Origin: an uncultured Alphaproteobacteria bacterium
GTDB lineage: Bacteria > Pseudomonadota > Alphaproteobacteria > Bin95
Reading direction: 5' to 3'
NCBI GenBank assembly: GCA_937891825.1
Contig: CALAHN010000135.1
Span: 1 to 64,000, forward strand
DNA length: 64,000 nucleotides
Made by a program: the position numbers and the translations under genes. The notes beneath the pieces were generated by a model. That model saw only the letters and a program-made list of their open reading frames with translations. It was not told the origin of the DNA and ran no database searches. Every line of letters starts with the position of its first letter. Within the stretch, counting starts at the first letter, position 1. Below, in pieces: positions 27,490 to 36,485 of the stretch.

Positions 27490-30400
27490 TCAGGCGGCGC
27501 CGGCTTCTGGCCGACCCGCGTCCGCGTCATCGTCGTCATCGTTGAGGATCGCGTCCAGATCCGCCGCCAGCAGGCCGAGCGCATCGGCATTGGCGTTGGA
27601 CGCGGCGTCAGATGAGGCATCAGACGGGACGTCGAGCGGTTGCGCCGTCAGCGGCTCCCGATCCTCGGAATAGTCCGTCGCCTCGCTTTCCTGCGCCGCG
27701 GCCGCGCTCGCAGCGCGCCCGCTCGGAACCCACTTCGCAATGGTGTCCGACAAACGGGCATGGTCGATGGGTTTGGACAGAAAATCATCCATGCCGGCTT
27801 CCATGCAAAGCCGGCGATGCTCGACCATGGCGTTCGCGGTCATCGCGATGATCGGCGTCGCGGCGGTCGCGCCGCCAAGCCCGCGGATTTCCCGCGTGGC
27901 GTCCAGGCCGTCCATCTGCGGCATCTGCATGTCCATGAGAATGACGTCATAGGACTTCCGCAGCACCGCAGCGATGGCCTCGAGGCCGTTCTCCGCGATG
28001 TCGATCCGGTGGCCGTCGATCTTCAACATCGCCGTGGCGACCATCTGATTGACCCGGTTGTCCTCGACGAGCAACACCTGCAGCGGCGTATCCTTCGCAA
28101 GTTCTTGCATGGCGTCGCTCTCATCCTCCGCTGTTTCCGTCGCCGCAGCCGCCATGCGCAACATTCGCCACGACCGCGGCGGCGCTGCCATGATGTTCAG
28201 GGAAGTCGGACCTGTCTGTAAACCTTTAAGCGCATTCGCATCCTCGTCGAGGAGGACAATCCGATCGACGCCGCCGCCAGCGCTTTCCAATGCCGCGAGG
28301 AATGCCTGCAACGCATCGGGATCGACAGGCCCGAGCAGGACAGCGACCGCGAATGCGTCGTCCGGCGTCAGCGCTGCGATCGCCGCAAGGGCGTCCTCGC
28401 AGGTCGCAGCCGCGACCGGCCGACCGCCGCTCTCTTGTACGGAATCGACCGCAGCATCTTGTACAAAGCCGGCAGCGCCGACAATCAGGCACTCGCGTCC
28501 GCTGAATTCCGGCGCGCCGGCCGCCTCGGCGACGCCGAACGGCGCTTCGATCCAGAAGCAGCTGCCGCCGCCAGGCTTGCTATCGACGCCGATCCGGCCG
28601 CCAAGCACTTCGATTAATTGCTTGGAAATCGTCAGACCCAATCCCGTGCCGCCATAGCGCCGCGTGGTGGAAGCGTCCGCCTGGGTGAACGGCTGGAACA
28701 GCCGCTGCAAGGCGGACGGCGCGATGCCGATGCCGGTATCCGTCACGGACAGACGAATGCTGACATTCTCGGGATCGGCGCGTTCGGTCACCTTGACGTC
28801 GATCCGAACGCCGCCGCGCTCCGTGAATTTCACGGCGTTCGACACAAGATTGAGCATGACCTGCCGCAGTCGGTTCGAATCGCCGATCAGCCGGGCCGGC
28901 ACGCCGCCGCCCAACACCGCAACAAGGTCCAGCTGCTTTTCCATGGCGCGCTGGCCTGCAATTTCCAGAACGGAATCCAGCAGCTCGTCCAGGCAGAATT
29001 CCTCCGCCTCGAGCTCCATCTTGCCAGCCTCGATCTTGGAAAGATCCAGCACGTCGTTGATCAGCGCCAGCAGCGCCTCGCCGGAGTTCTGGATCGTCCG
29101 CACTTGGGAGCGCTGCTCGGCGCCCATCTCGCCTTGCAACAGCACGGAAGCCATGCCGAGCACTGCGTTCATCGGGGTCCGAATTTCATGGCTGATGACG
29201 GCCAGAAATTCCGACTTCGCCTTGTTGGCCGCCTCGGCGGCTTCCCGCGCCTGGATCAGTTCGCTGACGTCGGTCCAGATGCCGACAATGCCGCCATCGG
29301 CGGTTCGCCGCTCCTCCGACTTGATCCAGGCATTGTTCTTGTTGCGGCGCGTCACCGGGCCGACATCGTTGAGATGCTCATGCATGCGCTGGGCAATATA
29401 GGCCTGCCGGACTTCGCCTTCCAGGCCCAGGGCATCAGCCGCCGCCTCCGGCAGAGCCGAGAACGGCTCGCCAATGCGAACGAAATCGCCGTCGTCCGCG
29501 GCCAGCGCAAGGAATGCGTCATTGCAGGCGACCAGACGATCGTCCGAATCGAACAGCGCGAAGCCGCTCAACTGCGCATCGATCGCATCTTCCAGCCGCC
29601 GCCCCGCTTCTGCCGCCTCACGGGCAAGCTCCGCCTGCCGCGCTTCCAGTTCCTTTTCGTAGTCAATGCTGAAGGCGGCGCCGCGGAAGCCGCTGAAGGC
29701 GCCGGTTTCATCGAAAAACGGCACGCCGCTGGTCCGTATCCATCGCGCTTCGCCGTCGGGCCCGACGCGCTGAAACTCAAAATCCTTGTAGGCGGTCTGA
29801 CGCCGTTCGAGCGCCTCGATCTGCGCGAGATTGTCCATGCCTTGTTGAACGCCCGCGTCCATCAACTGCCTGCGGGTCTTGCCGTAGTGCCATTCCGCGG
29901 GGACGCCGGCGACACGCTCGACGCTTTCCGTCATGAATACGAACTGGCCCTTGGCGTTGGTTTCCCACATCCAGCCCGTGATCGCCCGCGTCGTATCGTT
30001 CATCCGCTCGACGGCGAGGCTGCGCTCGCGCTCGATCAGCGCGCGGCTTTGCAGCAACTCGGCCTCATAGGCCTTGCGTTCCGAAATATCATGCCATTCG
30101 ACTAGGAATGCCGGGCGGCCGCGATAAGTGATGCGCGTGCCGATCACTTCCAGTTCCAAAGGCGTGCCGTCGAGGCTCAGGTGACGCCACTCCAGTCGAT
30201 CGGTCCCCATCTGACGGATCCGGTCGGAGAATGCTCTGAGATGCTCCAGGCTCAGGGAGCCATCCGGTTGGCGCTCGTCGGAGATTTCGCGGGGATGCAA
30301 TCCAACGACGTCTTCCTTCGACCTGGCTTTCAACATCCGGAGCGCCGCGGCGTTGCAGTCTGCGATCCGCCAGTCCTGGATGATCAGATGGCCGGTCGAG

Positions 30401-32409
30401 GAATGTTCGAACAAAGCTTCGAAGCGCGCGTTCGCTTCGAAGCTGTCCGTGATGTCCCTTATCATCCAGACCTCGCGCGCGCCCGCTCGGTAGCCAGCCC
30501 ACTCGACCTGACACAGCGTGCCATCCGGGCGGCGGATCGGGAACTGCAGCGTGCGGGGGAAGCCTGTCTCCGCTTCCTGGTCGTAGATCTGCCTGGCTTC
30601 TTCGGGCTCGATCGCGGGCGCAAGCCTGAACCAATCGTCCAGGGTGCATAATTCCTCCCGCGACCGGCCGGTGATCGCCTCCATCGCGGCATTGATCGTG
30701 ATCAGACCGTCTTCGACATAGACCGCGCCTGCCGGCAGCAATTCCACCAGATGCGCCAGGCGCCGTTCGGACTCCGCCAGTTGCTGTTCGGCTTTTCGCC
30801 GCTCCGTAATATCGTAGCCGACGCTGACGAGGCCGATACAATCGCCGTTCGCATCCAGTTGCGGGTATTTGATGATATGCAGGATGTAGCCGCCCGCGGC
30901 GCGCTCCAGTTCCATCGGCTGCTTGGTTTCCAGCACTAGTCTGTCGCGGGCGGCGATCGCGGCGCCGGCGCTGGTCGGCATCGCCTCGTCGATGGTTTTG
31001 CCATTGGCGGATTTTACATCCAGGTCGAAAATCTCGGCAAACTTCTTGTTGTAGATGATCAGCTTGCCGTCGGTGTCCTTGATGCTGACCGTTGACGGCA
31101 ACTGGTCGATCACGGCGCGGAAAATCTGTTCCGAGGCCGCGACTGCTTCCCGGGACGCCTGCAAGGCGCGCTTGGTCGCACGTTCGGCCTCAACGCTGAC
31201 AGCGATGCCGCGATAGCCCCGATAGACCCCGGCGCTATCGAAGATCGGGGTGGCCGCGACCCTGACGTGATGGACGCCAGTCGGCAATTGCAGCGCCCAG
31301 ACATAATCCCGAAAGGGCCGGCGCGCGGCGAAATCGGCAAGATTGACGGCCCAATCCGGGTCTTCATCCGGGACGGCGACTCCAGCTTTCTCCCAGGGCG
31401 TCCGGCCAAGGAAGTCATCGGCGAGATGCGACGGCACATGCTCGCCCGACGTCCTGACCGTTCGATACCGCAGGTTTTCGTCCAGTTCCCAGAATATGTC
31501 CGCGCTCACCCGCGCCCAATCCGTCAGCCGCGCTTCGCTTTCCCTGGCGCGGCCCAGGGTTTCGCTTTGTTCCTTCGCCAGGCCTGCCGCATGCAGCGCC
31601 ATAAGGAATGTGATCACCAGCAGCACGGCCGCCAAAGCCAGCGTCAGGGCAAGCTGCTCCGTCCAGAATTCACGCAAGGCGCCTTCATCGTGATTGATGG
31701 TTATGTGATACCCCAAATCCGGGTCGGTTTCCCAACCGAAATGGCCGTCGGCGGTTTCGCCGACAGCCGCGGCGCGCAAAGCGCCCGAGGCGCTTCCTGC
31801 ATTGCGAATGGCGTCGATCGCCGCGACATCGACCACGCCCTGGCCGCCGGCGACCACCTCGCCGTGCGAAAGCCGCAACCAGACTGCGCCCGTCGCATCG
31901 AGCATGGAGATCGTGGCGCGGCCAGCTGCAGATAGCTTGCTCCACGCCGAGAGGATCGGGTTGAGATCGACGACGGTGTAGTGAATCGGTTCCCCGATGC
32001 CGGCCTCGAACTGGCGCTCTTTGGCGATAATCGCCGCCCAGCCCGTCGCGGTCTGAAAGGGGTTGCTCAGTCCTGGCTGGCCGGATTGGGCGCGGCTGAG
32101 CGCTTCGGCGAGCGGCGCCACATGAGCCGGTTCGGCGGTAAGTATGGTCCGGATCATCCGGGCGAGCGCTGCATCGAGCCGGACGGTCTCCTCGATGGGC
32201 GACAACCGCCGCGCCGCCTCGCCGAGCACGACCGCGACCGGGATGGCCGCGTTGCGCACGTCCATTTCGATATGCCGGCGCATTTCCGCCTGCGACGCAT
32301 TGTAGGAGTGAAACGCCCAGAACGCTGTCCCGATAAGCATCGCGACCGCCAGGCCGGCGATGGCCAACCTGGACGATATGGATCGCGAGGACGCCGCTCG
32401 TTCTGTCAT
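27490..32409 (-). CDS. Hybrid sensor histidine kinase with about six PAS domains
   Basis: A 1639-residue inner-membrane kinase. Membrane helices at about 14-37 and 252-277 enclose a periplasmic sensor region. Then come about six PAS domains (starting near 320, 440, 570, 680, 820 and 945), a HisKA with ISHEIRTPMN (His about 1072), an HATPase with NLVSNAVKF and GTGLGL (about 1254), a degenerate receiver and a full receiver with MDMQMPQMDG (Asp about 1491). The C-terminus is acidic. I prefer the ATG at 32409 over a GTG at 32448. No response regulator is adjacent; phosphotransfer may go through an Hpt protein elsewhere. The signal is unknown. Confidence 0.92.
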   Translation of the reverse strand: MTERAASSRSISSRLAIAGLAVAMLIGTAFWAFHSYNASQAEMRRHIEMDVRNAAIPVAVVLGEAARRLSPIEETVRLDAALARMIRTILTAEPAHVAPLAEALSRAQSGQPGLSNPFQTATGWAAIIAKERQFEAGIGEPIHYTVVDLNPILSAWSKLSAAGRATISMLDATGAVWLRLSHGEVVAGGQGVVDVAAIDAIRNAGSASGALRAAAVGETADGHFGWETDPDLGYHITINHDEGALREFWTEQLALTLALAAVLLVITFLMALHAAGLAKEQSETLGRARESEARLTDWARVSADIFWELDENLRYRTVRTSGEHVPSHLADDFLGRTPWEKAGVAVPDEDPDWAVNLADFAARRPFRDYVWALQLPTGVHHVRVAATPIFDSAGVYRGYRGIAVSVEAERATKRALQASREAVAASEQIFRAVIDQLPSTVSIKDTDGKLIIYNKKFAEIFDLDVKSANGKTIDEAMPTSAGAAIAARDRLVLETKQPMELERAAGGYILHIIKYPQLDANGDCIGLVSVGYDITERRKAEQQLAESERRLAHLVELLPAGAVYVEDGLITINAAMEAITGRSREELCTLDDWFRLAPAIEPEEARQIYDQEAETGFPRTLQFPIRRPDGTLCQVEWAGYRAGAREVWMIRDITDSFEANARFEALFEHSSTGHLIIQDWRIADCNAAALRMLKARSKEDVVGLHPREISDERQPDGSLSLEHLRAFSDRIRQMGTDRLEWRHLSLDGTPLELEVIGTRITYRGRPAFLVEWHDISERKAYEAELLQSRALIERERSLAVERMNDTTRAITGWMWETNAKGQFVFMTESVERVAGVPAEWHYGKTRRQLMDAGVQQGMDNLAQIEALERRQTAYKDFEFQRVGPDGEARWIRTSGVPFFDETGAFSGFRGAAFSIDYEKELEARQAELAREAAEAGRRLEDAIDAQLSGFALFDSDDRLVACNDAFLALAADDGDFVRIGEPFSALPEAAADALGLEGEVRQAYIAQRMHEHLNDVGPVTRRNKNNAWIKSEERRTADGGIVGIWTDVSELIQAREAAEAANKAKSEFLAVISHEIRTPMNAVLGMASVLLQGEMGAEQRSQVRTIQNSGEALLALINDVLDLSKIEAGKMELEAEEFCLDELLDSVLEIAGQRAMEKQLDLVAVLGGGVPARLIGDSNRLRQVMLNLVSNAVKFTERGGVRIDVKVTERADPENVSIRLSVTDTGIGIAPSALQRLFQPFTQADASTTRRYGGTGLGLTISKQLIEVLGGRIGVDSKPGGGSCFWIEAPFGVAEAAGAPEFSGRECLIVGAAGFVQDAAVDSVQESGGRPVAAATCEDALAAIAALTPDDAFAVAVLLGPVDPDALQAFLAALESAGGGVDRIVLLDEDANALKGLQTGPTSLNIMAAPPRSWRMLRMAAAATETAEDESDAMQELAKDTPLQVLLVEDNRVNQMVATAMLKIDGHRIDIAENGLEAIAAVLRKSYDVILMDMQMPQMDGLDATREIRGLGGATAATPIIAMTANAMVEHRRLCMEAGMDDFLSKPIDHARLSDTIAKWVPSGRAASAAAAQESEATDYSEDREPLTAQPLDVPSDASSDAASNANADALGLLAADLDAILNDDDDDADAGRPEAGAA

Positions 32410-32557
32410 TCCGTTCAACCCTGAATTGGCCGCAAAGAGCAGGGCCACAGAAACAGATCGGGATTAAGATTACGTTGCACGCGCCAGGGCGGAACGCATG
32501 CCCCAGCTGCCGCCCATCAGGCGAGCGCCGGCCGCTCTGGACGCGACGCGACGGCGG

Positions 32558-33070
32558 TCAGCGGGGGAGGCCCGCGAGCCCGGCCGTGAATCCCCGGAGC
32601 GAAAGCTGCATGCGCACTTCTTCGTTCGCCAGGGTGCGGACAACGATGGCGGCGTCGCTGCCCGCCTGCATCGATCGGAGGAGTTCCGGCGACAATTCGG
32701 CCTCGGCATGGCAGCCTTTCAGGTCGCACGACTTGAACGCCATCCACCCATCGACGCCCCGATCGGTTTGGATCCGCACGCCTTCCGGCAGAAGCAGCAC
32801 GCCAAGCGGCAAAAGCGCCACCGCGACCGGCGCGCCCGGCCCATTCATGAATCCGACCGAGAAGTTCGCCGCCGGCCGCCCCTTGGACAGCAATTGCTGG
32901 AATATGAAGCAGATTTCCCGGCCGCCGGACACCGGCTCACACGCCTCCTGCCAATCCCGGTTGATCCGGCCGGTCTCCCGCACGGACTGGCCGGAGGCCG
33001 CGCCGCCATCGAGGAGGACGAGCATGAGCGCCAACCCGGCGACCGTCATGCCCCGCAGCCGACGCCGCAT
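32558..33070 (-). CDS. Invasion-associated locus B (IalB) family protein
   Basis: A 170-residue exported protein. The signal peptide MRRRLRGMTVAGLALMLVLL ends near ASGQS. The mature part has the IalB features INRDWQEACE, EICFIFQQ, LPLGVLLLPEGV and MAFKSCDLKGCHAE, including the conserved cysteines. IalB proteins were named in Bartonella but are widespread in alphaproteobacteria, where their role is not clear. The frame extends far upstream to 34033 through tadA on the other strand and has no meaning there. An ATG at 33139 is possible but masks the signal peptide. Confidence 0.8.
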   Translation of the reverse strand: MRRRLRGMTVAGLALMLVLLDGGAASGQSVRETGRINRDWQEACEPVSGGREICFIFQQLLSKGRPAANFSVGFMNGPGAPVAVALLPLGVLLLPEGVRIQTDRGVDGWMAFKSCDLKGCHAEAELSPELLRSMQAGSDAAIVVRTLANEEVRMQLSLRGFTAGLAGLPR

Positions 33071-33187
33071 GGCGCTGGCCGCGCCCTCCCCGGCGCCCGT
33101 GCAGATTTCGCGAACTTGACTGAACTGATCGGCTGGCATCGCGGGAGCGCTTCCTCTCCATGGTCCGGACGCTGTAGGTATCATGCC

Positions 33188-33652
33188 ATGACGACCTTGT
33201 CCCCCAATCCCGACCGCAACGCCATGGCGCTGGCCCTCGCCGCGGCGGCGGCCGGCGCCGACGCCGGCGAAACCCCGGTCGGGGCCGTGGTGGTCAGGGC
33301 GGGACGGGTGATCAGCGTCGCGCACAACCTGGTCGAAGCGACGCCGGACGCAACCGCCCATGCCGAGATTCTGGCGATCCGCGCCGCCGCCCGACGCCTG
33401 GGCGCGGCGCGGCTGCCGGAATGCACGCTGTTTGTGACGCTGGAGCCCTGCGCGATGTGCGCCGGCGCGATCGAGCACGCCCGGCTGAAGCGGGTGGTCT
33501 TCGGCGCCTATGACCCGAAAGGCGGCGGCGTCCAGCACGGCGCGCGGGTCTTCGAGCGCCTGACCTGCCGCCATCGCCCGGAAGTCGTCGGCGGCGTCGG
33601 CGAGGCCCAATCGGCCGCGATGCTGCGCGCCTTCTTCCAGACGCTGCGCTAA
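33188..33652 (+). CDS. tadA: tRNA-specific adenosine deaminase
   Basis: A 154-residue zinc-dependent deaminase that converts adenosine 34 to inosine in tRNA-Arg(ACG). The catalytic motif is His58-Ala-Glu60 in ATAHAEILA, with the zinc pair Cys88 and Cys91 in EPCAMCAGA. The segments MALALAAAAAGADAGETPVGAVVV and FGAYDPKGGGV are typical of TadA rather than cytosine or guanine deaminases. The start is the ATG at 33188; the frame runs further upstream without sense. It is essential in most bacteria. Confidence 0.93.
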   Translation: MTTLSPNPDRNAMALALAAAAAGADAGETPVGAVVVRAGRVISVAHNLVEATPDATAHAEILAIRAAARRLGAARLPECTLFVTLEPCAMCAGAIEHARLKRVVFGAYDPKGGGVQHGARVFERLTCRHRPEVVGGVGEAQSAAMLRAFFQTLR

Positions 33653-33666
33653 CAGATCTATGCCCG

Positions 33667-34479
33667 TCAGGCGCGGAAGCGGGCGTCCCGCCATGCGATC
33701 GCGGCTTTCAGGCCCTGCTCGTCCCGGATGCGCGCGAATTCGCGCTTCTCCGGCCCGCCGCCGACATTCAACAGCACGTCGATATCCAGACCGGCTTTCA
33801 GCGCGGCGTCGAGGCCCATGGCGGCATAGGTCTGATTGATCGCGCGCTTCGTCAGAGTGACTGACCGTTCCGACGCGCGCGCAATGCTGTGGGCCTTCGC
33901 CAGGGTCTGGGCCAAGACCTGATCCGGCGTCGCGACAGCGTTGACGATGCCCATGCGCAGCGCGTCCGCGGCGTCCAGCCGGTCTTCCCCAGTCAGCAGG
34001 ATTTCCTTGGCCTGCTTCGGGCCAGTCACCCATGGCAGCAGCATCGCGACGATGCCGGTCCCGAACCGGACCTCCGGCTCGCCAAGTTTCGTGCCTTCTG
34101 CTGCGACCGTGATGTCAGTGGCCAGCATCAACTCGAACGCGCCAGCCAGGCAGAAGCCCTGGATCGCCGAAAGGGTCGGCGTCCGCGCATGCCAGAACTG
34201 CATGATGAAATCGAACTGGAGCTGCATCTGCCGCTCCCAATCCTCGACGCCCGCCTTCGGGTTTTCCGCCGCCGCCTTGAGATCGAACCCGGCGGAGAAG
34301 GCCCGACCCGCGCCGGCGACGACGATGGCGCGGACGTCGGGATCGGCGTCCAGCGCGCGGACGGCGTCCAAGGTCTCGTGCATCAACGGATTGTGGAAAG
34401 CGTTCAGGCGTTCCGGGCGATTGAAGGTCAGGACGGCGACGGGGCCGTCCCGTTCGATCAGGATATGGTCATAGGCCAT
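33667..34479 (-). CDS. Enoyl-CoA hydratase/isomerase family protein
   Basis: A 270-residue crotonase-fold enzyme. Oxyanion-hole and active-site regions are seen as GAGRAFSAGFDLKAA and IQGFCLAGAFELMLATDI, with GEPEVRFG carrying a glutamate in the usual place. The family hydrates enoyl-CoA or does isomerase, lyase and dehalogenase reactions; the substrate cannot be set from sequence alone. It is a full-length, likely soluble enzyme. It converges with tadA and stands upstream of no partner of beta-oxidation. Confidence 0.87.
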   Translation of the reverse strand: MAYDHILIERDGPVAVLTFNRPERLNAFHNPLMHETLDAVRALDADPDVRAIVVAGAGRAFSAGFDLKAAAENPKAGVEDWERQMQLQFDFIMQFWHARTPTLSAIQGFCLAGAFELMLATDITVAAEGTKLGEPEVRFGTGIVAMLLPWVTGPKQAKEILLTGEDRLDAADALRMGIVNAVATPDQVLAQTLAKAHSIARASERSVTLTKRAINQTYAAMGLDAALKAGLDIDVLLNVGGGPEKREFARIRDEQGLKAAIAWRDARFRA

Positions 34480-34515
34480 GGTCGCAGTCCTCAGCCGCGG
34501 TCGCGCCGCGGCATG

Positions 34516-35187
34516 TCAGTTCAGGGTCGGCGGTTCGTCGTCATTGGCGGCGTCGGGCGCGACCGAAAGCTCGAACAAGGTCCGCAGCAGGGCGGCGCGG
34601 CCCGGGAGGTCGATCGCCTGGAGCAGCGCCTGCTTTTCCGCCGGCAGGAATGGGCAGGCCATGGCGAGCGCGTTTACCAGCGGCTCATCCGGCAGCTTGC
34701 CGATCGCGGTCCGGTCGGCGCTCAAGCCGCGCGCGTCGAGATATGAGGCCAGCGCCGCAAGCAAGGCCGTGCGGTCGACGCCCAGATCCGCGTCCTGCAA
34801 GGCCAGATCGTGCGGATATTCGGAATAGTCCGCCCGCGCCCGTCGATAGCCATCCTTCAGCGGCAATTCAGCGACGATCCGGAAACGGATCACGCCTTCG
34901 AGCGTCAGGTTCCAGCGGCCGTCCTCGAGGGCGGCCTGCTCGACGATGCGGCCAAGGCAGGCGACGGGGTAGACCGGGGCCGATGCGTCGCCTTGGTCGC
35001 TGTCGGGGCGCATGGGCTGCGCCATGGCGATCATGCCGTCGCCGTCCAGGGCGTCGGCCATCATCGCACGGTAGCGCGGCTCGAAGATGTGCAACGGCAA
35101 ACGCGCGCGCGGCAGCAGCAATACGCCTTCCAGCGGAAAAATCGGCACGATAGCCGGCAGCGCCACCGCCCGTTCGTCGTCGCTCAT
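34516..35187 (-). CDS. LON peptidase substrate-binding domain protein
   Basis: A 223-residue protein made of the N-terminal (substrate-binding) domain of Lon without ATPase or protease parts. The family start PIFPLEGVLLLPRARLPLHI and FEPRYRAMM is clear. Such stand-alone proteins are common beside the thioredoxin-like gene in alphaproteobacteria and may bind unfolded proteins. The ATG at 35187 removes 45 senseless residues of the longer frame and leaves 20 bases to the upstream trx-like gene, with which it is probably co-transcribed. Confidence 0.88.
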   Translation of the reverse strand: MSDDERAVALPAIVPIFPLEGVLLLPRARLPLHIFEPRYRAMMADALDGDGMIAMAQPMRPDSDQGDASAPVYPVACLGRIVEQAALEDGRWNLTLEGVIRFRIVAELPLKDGYRRARADYSEYPHDLALQDADLGVDRTALLAALASYLDARGLSADRTAIGKLPDEPLVNALAMACPFLPAEKQALLQAIDLPGRAALLRTLFELSVAPDAANDDEPPTLN

Positions 35188-35207
35188 GCCGTCCTCCGCC
35201 CCTTCTG

Positions 35208-36125
35208 CTAACTGAATAGTATGGATGACAGGCGCCGGCGCGCCGCCAGGGTGTCCGGGTCCGTCGGACCCCAGGCTTCGAAGAATTTCACCAATTGCTT
35301 GCGAGCCGCCTCTTCGTTCCATTGCCGGTCGGCGGCGACGATCTCAAGCAGGGCGGACGCGGCGTCGGCCTTGCGCTTCGCCGCGAACAACGCCATGGCG
35401 AGATCGAACCGCGCCTGATGGTCCTTCGGGTTGGCCGCGACCGCCGCCTCCAGCTCCGTCAGGGCGCCCGATCCGGCGCCGGCGGTCTGTTCCGCCAGAT
35501 CGACCGCCGAAACGGCGGCGGCGACAAAGGGATCGGCTTTCGCCTTCTCGGGAATCTGCGCGACGAAGGACTTGGCGTTCTCGAGATCCTCATCGGCGAG
35601 GGCGGCCTGCGCCAGGCCCGCCAAAGCCGCCGCGTTATCGGGCTCGTGTTGCAGGACCTGGGCGAAGATCGCCGCAGCGGTCGGCCAGTCGCCAGCTTCG
35701 CCGGCGGCCTTGGCTTCTGCCACGGCTTCCTCGACGGGACTTATGACCTCGCCGCCGACCAGCCGCTCGATGAAGCTTTTCACCTGGCTTTCCGGCACGG
35801 CGCCCTGAAAACCGTCGACCGGGCGGCCGCCCTTGAAGCCATAGACCATCGGGATCGACTGGATGCGCAATTGCTGCGCGATCTCGGGGTTCTCGTCGAT
35901 GTTGATCTTGACCAGCCGGACCTTGCCCTGCGCGGCCGTCACCACTTTTTCCAGGATCGGCGTGAGCTGCTTGCAGGGTCCGCACCAGGGCGCCCAGAAA
36001 TCGACGATCACCGGAACGTCCGATGACGCCTGGATCACGTCAGCCATGAAGGTCTCGACGCCGACATCCTTGATAAACGGGTTGGGGTTCGCGCTCGCGG
36101 CGGCGCCGCCTTGCATAATTTCCAT
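35208..36125 (-). CDS. Thioredoxin-TPR protein (CnoX/YbbN-like chaperedoxin)
   Basis: A 305-residue protein. Residues about 18-125 form a thioredoxin domain with the intact active site WCGPC near 44-48 and the cis-proline IPMVYGF. The remainder is tetratricopeptide-like helices (AAIFAQVLQHEPDNAAALAGLAQ and others) as in E. coli CnoX/YbbN. CnoX there lacks redox activity in some species, but this copy keeps both cysteines, so oxidoreductase function is plausible as well as holdase activity toward oxidised proteins. The start ATG at 36125 is chosen over the long frame to 36461. Confidence 0.9.
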   Translation of the reverse strand: MEIMQGGAAASANPNPFIKDVGVETFMADVIQASSDVPVIVDFWAPWCGPCKQLTPILEKVVTAAQGKVRLVKINIDENPEIAQQLRIQSIPMVYGFKGGRPVDGFQGAVPESQVKSFIERLVGGEVISPVEEAVAEAKAAGEAGDWPTAAAIFAQVLQHEPDNAAALAGLAQAALADEDLENAKSFVAQIPEKAKADPFVAAAVSAVDLAEQTAGAGSGALTELEAAVAANPKDHQARFDLAMALFAAKRKADAASALLEIVAADRQWNEEAARKQLVKFFEAWGPTDPDTLAARRRLSSILFS

Positions 36126-36267
36126 CGCTCGACACTTTCCGTCAAATTTCCGGCCGGACAGGTCCGGCGGCCATGATCCCAGGCAGAAGCGGCGGCAAGC
36201 GCCGCCGGATCGGCCAAGCCGGAACATGGGGGAGAGGACGCCCGCTGGCAAGCCGCAGTCTGCCTTG

Positions 36268-36294
36268 CATTTTGCAATGCGTTTTGCAATTTGC
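36268..36294. repeat. Direct repeats TTTTGCAAT/TTTGCAAT with a small palindrome
   Basis: TTTTGCAAT occurs twice, 11 bases apart (about one helical turn), in the run from 36268 to 36294, and GCATT/AATGC forms a small stem across the first copy. The AT-rich repeats stand out from the GC-rich surroundings and could bind a regulator of either flanking gene. Confidence 0.35.
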
Positions 36295-36432
36295 GACGCC
36301 GCAACCGGGACTTGAGCAGGCGTTCCGGTCCTGGAAACTGGCTGAAACCTTGATGCTCTCCGGGCGTAATCCCAAGGTAGCCCTAGGTTTATCGCAATTC
36401 GTGACGCTTTTTCGCCCGCCAATTTTCGCCTT

Positions 36433-36448
36433 TGGCATAACCCTTGCT
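36433..36448 (+). promoter_or_regulatory. Probable sigma-54 (-24/-12) promoter
   Basis: TGGCATAACCCTTGCT matches the sigma-54 consensus TGGCACG-N4-TTGCW: the GG and GC dinucleotides are 10 bases apart, as required. It is 38 bases before the LuxR-type gene start and in the same direction. No upstream activator gene is next to it. Confidence 0.5.
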
Positions 36449-36485
36449 CCTTCTGGCTCAATCCTTCCGTCCGACATTGGGGAGC

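Larger units (their letters stand above)
36126..36485. other. Regulatory intergenic region between trx-like and LuxR-type genes
   Basis: A 360-base divergent region with no credible gene. It holds a pair of TTTTGCAAT direct repeats at 36271-36290 and a sigma-54-type promoter at 36433-36448, both listed separately. Otherwise nothing recognisable is seen. Confidence 0.5.

Noticed and set aside
28618-30105. A 495-codon open frame on the plus strand inside the histidine kinase
   Set aside because: It lies wholly opposite the kinase gene, has no ribosome site and no domain, and its composition follows the opposite frame.
32558-34033. A 491-codon open frame on the minus strand
   Set aside because: Only its last 170 residues (IalB) make sense. 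The upstream part is the shadow of tadA and the enoyl-CoA hydratase and is rich in Arg, Gly and Ala as shadows are.
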